This document shows positions 19,734 through 26,568 of a stretch of 26,568 nucleotides of DNA, in pieces. The position numbers and the translations under genes were made by a program. How positions within the stretch are numbered: the stretch's first letter is position 1; every line of letters starts with the position of its first letter. The stretch comes from a virus: positions 1 to 26,568 of IMG/VR virus record IMGVR_UViG_3300043172_000518; one strand, given 5' to 3'. Under the pieces are notes generated by a model that was not told the DNA's origin, did not search any database, and saw nothing but the letters and a program-made list of their open reading frames with translations.

Positions 19734-20705
19734 ATGGTAGATACAGAAACAAAACCTGACGGCGAAGGCGGCGAAGGCGGCGCTGGTGAGTTTGTAGATC
19801 CCTATTCGACGGCCTACCGCGAGGGAGACCTTGACATCCACGAGCCCGAGCCAGATGAGCCAACCGGCAGCGGGACAGGCGGAGACGGGGATGGCGAAAA
19901 GGAAGGTGCCGGTAGCGGAGGCACCGACGAGATCAGCAGCGGCCTCGTCGAGAGGGCCAAGGCTGCTGGGTTTACCGACGACGATATCGCGTCGTTCAAC
20001 GACAAAGCATCACTTGAGCGGACGCTCGTGATACATTACCGGCGATTGGCGAATGGACCCGGTGCGCCAAAGGCCGATGATACTGACAAGCCGGGTGACG
20101 GTTCCGCCGATGGTTCTGGGAAGCCAGAAGGAACGGCCGACGAGTCCACGTCAGGCACGGCAACGCCATTTGACTTCAAGGCAGAGCTGGGCGATTACGA
20201 CGAGGAGCTTACCGAAGGCCTGACCAAGTTTGCGAAGCATGTTGAGGAGCGTTACAAGGCCCTCGACGCGAAGGTGGACAAAGTATTGGGCGGTGTGCAG
20301 TCTCAACGCAATGCGGAGATCGCTGTTGAGATCGACGGCATTTTTGACGATCTCAACGAGCCGGAGCTTTTCGGCAAAGGGCCGCTTAGTGGTCTGACGA
20401 CCGATAGCACCGAGGCGGAGAATCGGGCGGGGCTTGTGAACACGGCCGTCGGTATCGGCAAGGGCCTAGCCGAAGTCGGGAAAAGGTTGCCGCTCAAAGA
20501 CCTGATCGATGCAGCGATGAGTGTCCTGCACCGCGAACGTGTCGAAACTCGGACGCGCGGCAAGATAGCTAAGAAGGCCAACCGCGCTACGCGGTCGGCC
20601 ACCATTCGGCCGTCAGCGCGCAAGGCTGGCGACAATATGACCAACGAGGAACGTGCAATCGAGGCGATCGGAGAGATCATGCACGGCTCTGGTGGTAACG
20701 AATAG
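19734..20705 (+). CDS. Scaffold-like acidic protein, 323 aa
   Basis: The start is ATG 19734, with AGGAG at 19718-19722; a GTG at 19722 in frame would overlap that site. The N-terminal 150 residues are very acidic and Gly-rich (E-G-G-E-G-G, D-E-P-T-G-S-G-T, D-K-P-G-D-G) and look disordered. A helical region follows (F-K-A-E-L-G-D-Y-D-E-E-L, K-H-V-E-E-R-Y-K-A-L-D-A-K-V), and the C-terminus is basic then acidic. An acidic, helical protein just upstream of the capsid gene is the usual scaffold position. No family signature is seen. Confidence 0.6.
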   Translation: MVDTETKPDGEGGEGGAGEFVDPYSTAYREGDLDIHEPEPDEPTGSGTGGDGDGEKEGAGSGGTDEISSGLVERAKAAGFTDDDIASFNDKASLERTLVIHYRRLANGPGAPKADDTDKPGDGSADGSGKPEGTADESTSGTATPFDFKAELGDYDEELTEGLTKFAKHVEERYKALDAKVDKVLGGVQSQRNAEIAVEIDGIFDDLNEPELFGKGPLSGLTTDSTEAENRAGLVNTAVGIGKGLAEVGKRLPLKDLIDAAMSVLHRERVETRTRGKIAKKANRATRSATIRPSARKAGDNMTNEERAIEAIGEIMHGSGGNE

Positions 20706-20741
20706 CAGTCTGCCGCGCCTAACAAGAGAGGAGTTAGTGCC

Positions 20742-21776
20742 TTGGCGCTGACCGTTGAACAAATCGCAGATCTGGTTGCGAGTACGCAGAAGAATCTCGG
20801 CGAGCTTCAATGGACGGACCTGACGACGGACTTGCAGGAGCATGTCGCCGCCAGCCGTCTCATCAAGAAGGAGCGCGTCTCTTTCGAGAGCGGAACCTCG
20901 ATCCAGCGGAACATTATGAAGCAGGACTCGGGTGCCGCAAAGCATACCGGCCTGTACGGGACGGATTCGTACAACGTCATCGACGTGATGACCTCGATCG
21001 ATGTGCCGTGGCGCCATACGACCACATGGTACGCTTTCGAGCGGCGCGAATTCAAAATGAACTCGGGCAAGCGGAAGATCTTTGATCTCATCAAGACTCG
21101 CCGCATGGCCTCGATGATCTCGTTGGTGAAGTTGCTGGAGTCAACCTTCTGGTCGAAGCCAGCGGACAGCACCGACACCATCACGCCATACGGGCTGCTC
21201 TATTGGGTAGTCAAGAACGCGGCCGAGGGATTCAACGGCGGGAACCCCAGCGGGTTCACGGCCGGTGCCGGTGGCCTGAGCAGCGGCGCTGTGACGCGGT
21301 GGAAAAACTACTCCGGCGCGTACACGAACTTCACGAAGGATGATTGCATCCGGAAGCTCAAGACGTGCGCGCGGAAGATCCAGTTCATGCCTCCGATCGA
21401 AGGCATCCCCGAGTACAAGCGGGGCGCAACGCGGTACGAGATCTTCACGAACCTGATCGGCATCCAAGAGGTCGAAATCATCGGAGAGCAGCAGAACGAC
21501 AATCTCGGCCGTGACATCGACAAGATGAACGGCAAGATCCTGCTCAACGGAACTCCGATGACCTGGGTTCCCTTCCTGGACGCCGACTCGACGCACCCCT
21601 TCTACTTTGTCGATTGGAGCGTGTTCACGACGTTCTTCCTGACGGGGGAGTACATGCTGGAGAGTTCACCCGAAAAGGTGCCCTTCAAGCACACGACCCT
21701 CAAGGTGGACATCGACATGACCTGGAACACGCTCTGCGACAACCGCCGCAAGCTCGGCGTGCTGTATCAGGCGTAG
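20742..21776 (+). CDS. Major capsid protein (TTG start)
   Basis: The gene begins at TTG 20742, with AGAGAGGAG eight bases upstream and no nearby ATG alternative. The 344-residue product lies directly after the scaffold-like gene. It has the composition of HK97-fold coat proteins: an N-terminal helix (T-V-E-Q-I-A-D-L-V-A-S-T-Q-K-N-L), an aromatic-rich central core (W-Y-A-F-E-R-R-E-F, Y-W-V-V-K-N), an A-G-A-G-G-L-S-S-G-A loop and a C-terminal P-M-T-W-V-P-F-L-D-A-D segment. I infer the assignment from position, size and overall pattern, not from a named family. Confidence 0.75.
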   Translation: MALTVEQIADLVASTQKNLGELQWTDLTTDLQEHVAASRLIKKERVSFESGTSIQRNIMKQDSGAAKHTGLYGTDSYNVIDVMTSIDVPWRHTTTWYAFERREFKMNSGKRKIFDLIKTRRMASMISLVKLLESTFWSKPADSTDTITPYGLLYWVVKNAAEGFNGGNPSGFTAGAGGLSSGAVTRWKNYSGAYTNFTKDDCIRKLKTCARKIQFMPPIEGIPEYKRGATRYEIFTNLIGIQEVEIIGEQQNDNLGRDIDKMNGKILLNGTPMTWVPFLDADSTHPFYFVDWSVFTTFFLTGEYMLESSPEKVPFKHTTLKVDIDMTWNTLCDNRRKLGVLYQA

Positions 21777-21843
21777 AAGGGGCCGAAGGACTGAAACGAA
21801 ACGGAGCTGAGAACTGATCGGCTCATAACAAGGAGTGAGACCA

Positions 21844-22950
21844 GTGGGAAACCAGTATTTCAAGCAGGCGAGGATTTTCCCTCGCATGGTGTGGTTCTCC
21901 GGCTCAACGGCGCTGAAAGAGGGGATGGGGTTGTGCTACGACCTCGATTACCTGACGACAGACGCCGGGGAGACGGCGACCGATCCGTTTGAAGCGCGTG
22001 GGGCCGTCGTGACGCTTCCTTCGGGCAGTGGCCGCGTGAACGTGGCCTTCGCAGGCGTGGCATCGCGAGACTACGGGGCGGAGACGGGCGGACAGTCGAT
22101 CGAGATCTACGAGCCGGGAAGCGTCTGCAAGGTCGCAATCGGCATCGACACTGTCGTCAACGAAGGGCTCATCACCTGTAGCGTCGGTGCGGGTGACGTT
22201 GGATTGTTCTCCAGAGAGGGCCTACCGGGGCGCGGCTCCGCTGTCCCTCTCCAGACCAATGCGAATGGCACATCGTTTGGCGAACAAGACGGAACCGGCG
22301 AAATGGGTGCCGCAGACGGCATTCTCACCGCCACGTTTACTGGCGGTGCGGACAATGCCCTCGTTGGGGACTACTGCTACATTCTTGGCGGGACCGTCAA
22401 AGACACTGGCGCTGTCGACGCTACCTTGGTGGCTGGCAAGTTCCTCATCACCGCGTCGTCGGCGACCTGGATCACAATCACGCCAGCGACGACTGCGGCG
22501 GGGCACGACAACGCTACGGGCGTGCTCGGGACGTTGGCTTGTTCGTGCAGTTACTACGTCATGTCCGGGCAACAGACCGCCCTGTGCTATCTGCAAGATG
22601 GCGAGGAGAGTGGCTGTCAAGAATGGCTCGAAGGCAACGATGCTGCTGATGTCAATTCGATGCCCGGCGGGACGACCTATGTGGGCGCTGCCGAGGGCGC
22701 GACGATGGGTGCTGCCACTGACCACACCATAGAAGTGCAGCGTGGAATCCTCCTGAAAAGGTTTGTGGTTCCGAAGGATCACACGCAGTCGTCGAGGATC
22801 TTGGAAGGCTCTGGCGTTACAGCCTTCATCATGGCCGGGTCGGCCTTCGCAGCCTTGACGGCAGGAGCGGACGGAAACGTCGCGACCTTGATGTTTGATC
22901 CTCTCGGCACAATCTGTCAGGTGATGGCAACAGACATGGTCGAGAGCTAA
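21844..22950 (+). CDS. Capsid accessory / decoration-like protein, 368 aa (GTG start)
   Basis: GTG 21844 is about nine bases after AAGGAG (21829-21834); an in-frame GTG at 21835 would abut that site. The product is Gly/Ala/Thr-rich with many short strands (V-T-L-P-S-G-S-G-R, L-T-A-T-F-T-G-G-A-D). It has a conserved-looking I-L-L-K-R-F-V-V-P-K-D-H and an A-F-I-M-A-G-S-A-F segment near the end. The position straight after the coat gene and the beta-rich composition fit a decoration or head-stabilising protein. It is not recognised. Confidence 0.55.
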   Translation: MGNQYFKQARIFPRMVWFSGSTALKEGMGLCYDLDYLTTDAGETATDPFEARGAVVTLPSGSGRVNVAFAGVASRDYGAETGGQSIEIYEPGSVCKVAIGIDTVVNEGLITCSVGAGDVGLFSREGLPGRGSAVPLQTNANGTSFGEQDGTGEMGAADGILTATFTGGADNALVGDYCYILGGTVKDTGAVDATLVAGKFLITASSATWITITPATTAAGHDNATGVLGTLACSCSYYVMSGQQTALCYLQDGEESGCQEWLEGNDAADVNSMPGGTTYVGAAEGATMGAATDHTIEVQRGILLKRFVVPKDHTQSSRILEGSGVTAFIMAGSAFAALTAGADGNVATLMFDPLGTICQVMATDMVES

Positions 22951-22988
22951 CGGCTCCGTCGGTTTGTGAGTTCTCTTACCTTGGCGCG

Positions 22989-23036
22989 GGCGCCGTCGTT
23001 TTCGGGAGACGCGGCGGCGCCTGGCCTTGGTTTTTT
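22989..23036 (+). terminator. Possible terminator after the capsid genes
   Basis: GGCGCCGTCG (22989-22998) can pair with the GC-rich strand at 23012-23021 over 10 bp including one G-T pair. A T6 run at 23031-23036 follows after nine bases. The gap between stem and T-run is longer than usual, so activity is uncertain. Confidence 0.5.
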
Positions 23037-23056
23037 GGCAAGAAAGGAACAACGAC

Positions 23057-24190
23057 ATGACAGCGGTAATGGCAGGAACCATGATGATGCAGCTCAACGA
23101 AGACGATGAATCGCGGATGCGGCAAATGCTCAAGCTGCGGGACCACGAGCGATTGCCCGCAGTGCTTGTGGAGATGTACCACGAGATCAAGATGCTCTGT
23201 GACCGTGTTGAGGGTGGCGCATCCAGTATGCCGGTCTGGGTGCTTGGGGTTATCGCCCACGAATCCGGTGCAGCACACCAGACACGCAGGGATTTAGAAC
23301 AGCCGGTGCTCGTGGATCGCCTGCCTGTCGATGAGAGCCGCGAGGTCGGGGATCTGTTGATTGACGGGCGCACCGGGTTCTGGGGCAAGATAAGGTCGGG
23401 GACGCCCGTGATGTACGAACCCGGCCCTGACGCAAAGACCTTGCGGCACGCCTATTTCCACCATCTCTCGGACCAGACAGGGTTTCTGGCCTTGAGGCTC
23501 GCGACCGGCAAGATCCTCAAGGTGGCGATCGAGGCCGTGAGGCTGATCGAGGAATCGCCGGCCGTTCGGCCCGTAGAAGACCCGCCGACGCCGCAGCGGG
23601 TCGATACCCCGCCTGAGATGCGAGATCGGGCACCGAAGCCGGTCAAGCTCGAGCGCAAGCTCACGGACCTTGAGAAACCGTGGGTGGTCGTGAAAACCGA
23701 CACCGTCACTGAGGCGGTCGTGGAAGGCCGGATATGCTGCGTGAGGGTTTGCGGCATCGGCGCGCAAGAGGATACGCTGCTAGTGGAGCGAGCTAGTGGA
23801 ACTCGCTTCATTATCCCGATTGGCGACGCGGATCTGCCGAGGACGAAGGAGGCGCTGGTGCTGGCCGTTGACACGGAGCCTCCGCAGCCTGGGCTCGGTT
23901 CTCCGTCGATTGCAGCGACATATGCCGATGACGGCGTGACGGAGGAGACAAACGTCGACCCGACGTTCAAGGGCCAAGCTGTCCCCCATGAGGAGACGCT
24001 CGGTGGGGACGGCGGCGGCAGCTATGATTTCGACGACGGACGCGATGAGGACGATCAGGACGATGCTTCCGTTGGCACGCTTGACTTTGACGGGCACGAC
24101 ACCCCGACCGAAGATGGGGTGAGCGAGGATAAGGCCGACTCAGAGGGTAGACAAGATGGCGGAATCGACGCTATCCGTGACCAAGGCTGA
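23057..24190 (+). CDS. Hypothetical acidic structural-region protein, 377 aa
   Basis: ATG 23057 follows AAAGGA eight bases upstream; the in-frame extension to 23027 lacks such a site. The N-terminus is Met-rich and helical (M-A-G-T-M-M-M-Q-L), and the centre has H-L-S-D-Q-T-G-F-L-A-L-R-L. The last third is strongly acidic and low in complexity (D-D-G-R-D-E-D-D-Q-D-D-A). Its reading frame runs 35 bases into the next gene. Such acidic proteins are common in phage head regions, but I recognise no family. Confidence 0.6.
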   Translation: MTAVMAGTMMMQLNEDDESRMRQMLKLRDHERLPAVLVEMYHEIKMLCDRVEGGASSMPVWVLGVIAHESGAAHQTRRDLEQPVLVDRLPVDESREVGDLLIDGRTGFWGKIRSGTPVMYEPGPDAKTLRHAYFHHLSDQTGFLALRLATGKILKVAIEAVRLIEESPAVRPVEDPPTPQRVDTPPEMRDRAPKPVKLERKLTDLEKPWVVVKTDTVTEAVVEGRICCVRVCGIGAQEDTLLVERASGTRFIIPIGDADLPRTKEALVLAVDTEPPQPGLGSPSIAATYADDGVTEETNVDPTFKGQAVPHEETLGGDGGGSYDFDDGRDEDDQDDASVGTLDFDGHDTPTEDGVSEDKADSEGRQDGGIDAIRDQG

Positions 24191-25154
24191 TATGGACTCG
24201 GCACTAGGCGGGTTTCTCGGCTTTACGGAAGATTCTACAAATTGGTCCTCCGACGAGTCGGGGAGGATCGATAAGTATCGCAAGGCCGGTCAACGACAGG
24301 CCTACTACCCGCCGATCGTCCAGGGGATGAAGTTCCCCTACAAGTGGCGCTTCCTGCGGCCGGTCTATACCCTCACGGCGTGGGCCGACGTGGCTGTGGC
24401 TGTCGTCGGCACGCCTTCGCACGCGGCAGGGTTCTCGACGATTGACGTTGCCGACGACACCTTCTACGCGACGATGGTTGGCGCGTCGGTCTTGTTCGAC
24501 ACATCGGGCGACAGTTATGTGGTCAGCGAGTATGTTACCGCGCAACAGATCAAGGTGGTTGGGGACGCCTCCGGCGAAACCGCCGCCGACATGATCGTGA
24601 TGGAATGCGGGAATTACCAGATGCCCGATGACTTCGGCACGATCGACGGGCGACTTACGTTTGCGCCTGCTGTGACGTGTCGAGACCCGCTTCCGGTTGT
24701 CGGCGAGGCGCAGATCCGAGAGCTGCGGCAGCGAGATACAAGCTCGGGTGTGCCGGTGTACGCGGCCTTGCGTCCGAAAACGATCGTTGCGACGGCTGGG
24801 CAACGGTGGGAAATGCTGTTGCACCCTCGACCCGACACGGGGTATGCGCTGACGTTCCGATATCACGTCCTGCTCAATGATCTCGTCAACTCGACGGACT
24901 ACCCGCCTGGAGGCATGGTGCATGGCGACATGATTATCGCCTCGTGCCTCGCGGCGGCGGAGCAGGGCGAGGAAGACGCCAAGGGCCCCAAGTGGCAGGA
25001 CTTTATGACCAAGCTCGTCGCGTCGATCGCGGTCGATCTGCGGGGCGGGCCTGAGTTCCTGGGGAGGATGACAGACGGAAGTGATGAGTCGGGCGCTCGC
25101 GGCGTACAGCACGCGGGCCTCCCGATCGTGAGCTACAATGGCGTCGTGCAGTAA
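24156..25154 (+). CDS. Head-tail adaptor-like protein, 332 aa
   Basis: ATG 24156 overlaps the preceding gene by 35 bases. The protein has Y-R-K-A-G-Q-R-Q-A-Y-Y-P-P near the N-terminus, a beta-rich centre (A-S-V-L-F-D-T-S-G-D-S-Y-V-V-S-E-Y-V) and the C-terminal Y-P-P-G-G-M-V-H-G-D-M-I-I-A-S-C-L-A-A-A-E. The pattern of an N-terminal helix, a strand-rich middle and a helical end after a Tyr-Pro-Pro segment fits head-completion/adaptor proteins of short-tailed phages (like P22 gp4), but I cannot confirm this. Confidence 0.5.
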   Translation: MAESTLSVTKADMDSALGGFLGFTEDSTNWSSDESGRIDKYRKAGQRQAYYPPIVQGMKFPYKWRFLRPVYTLTAWADVAVAVVGTPSHAAGFSTIDVADDTFYATMVGASVLFDTSGDSYVVSEYVTAQQIKVVGDASGETAADMIVMECGNYQMPDDFGTIDGRLTFAPAVTCRDPLPVVGEAQIRELRQRDTSSGVPVYAALRPKTIVATAGQRWEMLLHPRPDTGYALTFRYHVLLNDLVNSTDYPPGGMVHGDMIIASCLAAAEQGEEDAKGPKWQDFMTKLVASIAVDLRGGPEFLGRMTDGSDESGARGVQHAGLPIVSYNGVVQ

Positions 25155-25165
25155 GGAATGCGCGT

Positions 25166-25501
25166 GTGACCACCCTGCAACAAAGGTACGGCCTTGGTGC
25201 GACGACACGAGCGGGGACGCCAGAAGGAGCCGCGTCGATCGCGGATGGGACCGACGAGGTTTTTTTGTGGGAGCGATCGCAGCGCGTTGTGTCGATCTAC
25301 AACCACCGAGACAGCGGTGTTGATATCTATGTCGTGTGGAATGGCGAGACGGCGGCGCTGGACGACTATGACGTGATGGTTGAGCCTGGGCAGTTGACGG
25401 TGAACCCAGGCGGGATTTCTGTGCAGAGAGTGGCGATCTGGGCCGACGGCGGCTTTATCACGCTGGGGGGCAGTCTGGCGGTTAGGGGATATGGATCGTG
25501 A
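25166..25501 (+). CDS. Hypothetical small structural-region protein, 111 aa (GTG start)
   Basis: GTG 25166 is preceded by AAGGA with a nine-base gap and lies 11 bases after the previous stop. The product is beta-rich: V-F-L-W-E-R-S-Q-R-V-V-S-I-Y-N, then G-V-D-I-Y-V-V-W-N-G, then Q-R-V-A-I-W-A-D-G. It has no cysteines or helical signature. The stop overlaps the GTG start of the next gene (GTGA). A tail or fibre-associated role is possible from position alone. Confidence 0.6.
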   Translation: MTTLQQRYGLGATTRAGTPEGAASIADGTDEVFLWERSQRVVSIYNHRDSGVDIYVVWNGETAALDDYDVMVEPGQLTVNPGGISVQRVAIWADGGFITLGGSLAVRGYGS

Positions 25502-26385
25502 GCCTGGGTGCGTATGAGCCATTGATTACGGCGAGGGTGCCGCGAGAAACGCTCGCGCTGGCGGATTTGTCGGATGTCACCGGCAACACTGGCAATGGCA
25601 CCACCGTCGTCATGGATGACGCCCCCATCATTGGCCCCAACGGCATGGTGGTCAACGGCACCATCTCCGGCATCGGCCTGATGGTCCGTACTGGCAACAT
25701 GACAATCGCGGGGACCATTGCAGCCTCCGCCTTTTCCAGCGTTAGCTTCAAGATGGACGTTGGCAGTCCGGTGGCAGGGCAGTACATCCGAAGCGCCGAC
25801 GGCGACGGCAACTTCGATTGGCAATGGCCCGACAAGATTGCCGTCGCCGATATCCACAGCAGCGCAACAAGCGGGTCTGGCAGCGTGCTGGCCCTGGTCG
25901 GTGGCCCCACCTTCACCGGCACTGTACTAGGCGATGCGTTGAACTTCACCGGGGATGTGGCTGGCGGTAGCCTAAGCACGGCTGGCAATGTCACGGTCGG
26001 GGGCACCGTTGACGGCGTGGATGTTGCGGCCAGGAATGTCACAGCACACACCCGCAGTGTTGGCCTGGAGATTCCGTTCCCCGCCGACGACGACGCAATC
26101 GGGTTCAAGCACGTTCGACAGGCAATCACGATCAGCAAAATCGTCGGCAAAACAGACACGGGCGTCGTCCAGTTCTGGATCAGGTGGCGTGATGAACTCG
26201 CGGCCAAGGGCACGGGCACCTTCGTTCACCCGGACCCGCTCGAAGCAGACGATGACGGTGAGTTCTACGACAGCGGCTTCGATGACGCGACGATCCCAGC
26301 GGGTTCGGTTCTCGAATACGTTGCATTTGGCCTCACTGGCTCGCCGATGTGGCTGCAACTCTGGGTCGAGTACACGATAGACTAG
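25498..26385 (+). CDS. Tail-fibre-like protein, 295 aa (GTG start)
   Basis: GTG 25498 overlaps the previous stop (GTGA). The middle carries the repetitive strands typical of phage tail fibres: L-V-G-G-P-T-F-T-G-T-V, then F-T-G-D-V-A-G-G-S-L, and G-N-V-T-V-G-G-T-V-D-G-V-D-V-A. The C-terminal part (W-I-R-W-R-D-E-L, S-V-L-E-Y-V-A-F-G-L) may be the receptor-contacting or trimerising tip. It sits at the end of the visible virion module. The fibre call rests on the G-N-V-T-V-x-G-T-V-D-G-x-D-V pattern. Confidence 0.7.
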   Translation: MSLGAYEPLITARVPRETLALADLSDVTGNTGNGTTVVMDDAPIIGPNGMVVNGTISGIGLMVRTGNMTIAGTIAASAFSSVSFKMDVGSPVAGQYIRSADGDGNFDWQWPDKIAVADIHSSATSGSGSVLALVGGPTFTGTVLGDALNFTGDVAGGSLSTAGNVTVGGTVDGVDVAARNVTAHTRSVGLEIPFPADDDAIGFKHVRQAITISKIVGKTDTGVVQFWIRWRDELAAKGTGTFVHPDPLEADDDGEFYDSGFDDATIPAGSVLEYVAFGLTGSPMWLQLWVEYTID

Positions 26386-26394
26386 GGAGATGTC

Positions 26395-26568
26395 ATGGCA
26401 GAGATCACGAACCCGGAAGCGATTAGGTTTGTGAATGAGCAAATCCGCCCAATGGCGGAGACGCTCCGCGACCTGAATACGTTATTGGATAATCTTTACG
26501 ATCAGTGGGTGAATGCGCAGAATCCACTCGGTGAGCACTTTTCCAGCCCGGCCGACACTGTTGAAGAC
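26395..26568 (+). CDS. Partial hypothetical protein, truncated by the window end
   Basis: ATG 26395 is behind GGGAGA with a short gap after the fibre-like gene's stop. Only 58 codons are visible: M-A-E-I-T-N-P-E-A-I-R-F-V-N-E-Q-I-R-P-M-A and then helical sequence. I recall the start A-E-I-T-N-x-E-A-I-R-F-x-N-E-Q-I-R-P from phage proteins downstream of fibre genes, of unknown role. The rest lies beyond the window. Confidence 0.65.
   Translation, partial: MAEITNPEAIRFVNEQIRPMAETLRDLNTLLDNLYDQWVNAQNPLGEHFSSPADTVED

Noticed and set aside
22222-23388. Large minus-strand frame (388 aa)
   Set aside because: Opposite the capsid accessory gene and the start of the acidic protein, with no supporting motifs.
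24204-25208. Large minus-strand frame (334 aa)
   Set aside because: Shadow of the adaptor-like gene on the plus strand.

Overview
The window is a stretch of tailed-phage (Caudoviricetes) or prophage DNA, probably of short-tailed, P22-like head organisation. I see no host housekeeping gene. The DNA is GC-rich and several genes use GTG or TTG starts. A planctomycete or other high-GC environmental host would fit, but nothing in the window fixes the host.

Region 1 (1-6608, rightward) is an early/replication module. It holds a phage replication-initiation protein cut by the window edge, a DnaB-type helicase, a NUMOD4/HNH endonuclease, and a chain of small, mostly ATGA-coupled unknown proteins (zinc-ribbon and coiled-coil types). 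A tRNA-like 3' end with a neighbouring near-palindrome sits at about 3480-3558. Four copies of a repeat encoding ELT(R/G)LR recur in three neighbouring genes.

Region 2 (6605-11418, leftward) is one long operon. Read from 11418 down, it holds a string of small accessory proteins, including DUF2958-like and DUF6927-like members. Five of these gene junctions fuse the stop codon to the next Shine-Dalgarno sequence. Then come a zinc-finger protein, a protein sharing its N-terminus with the putative small terminase, a membrane-anchored lytic transglycosylase and a compact serine recombinase. It converges tail to tail on region 1, with overlapping stop codons.

Region 3 (11419-12750) has no convincing gene and is dense in repeats: three 33-bp tandem repeats that each carry an inverted repeat, several short direct and inverted repeats, a nested palindrome, five GCGCATA motifs, and C and G homopolymer runs. 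It separates the divergent leftward and rightward units and is the best candidate for a control region, origin or packaging site.

Region 4 (12751-26568, rightward) is the late/virion module: putative small terminase, zinc-finger protein, large terminase, a 33-residue Arg/Lys-rich peptide, a strong terminator, a protein with a Tad2 (DUF2829) anti-Thoeris-type domain, two membrane/lipoproteins, portal, holin-like protein, scaffold-like acidic protein, major capsid protein, accessory capsid-like protein, acidic structural protein, head-tail adaptor-like protein and tail-fibre-like proteins running off the window. No capsid maturation protease is visible, which is why I compare the head module with P22-type heads.
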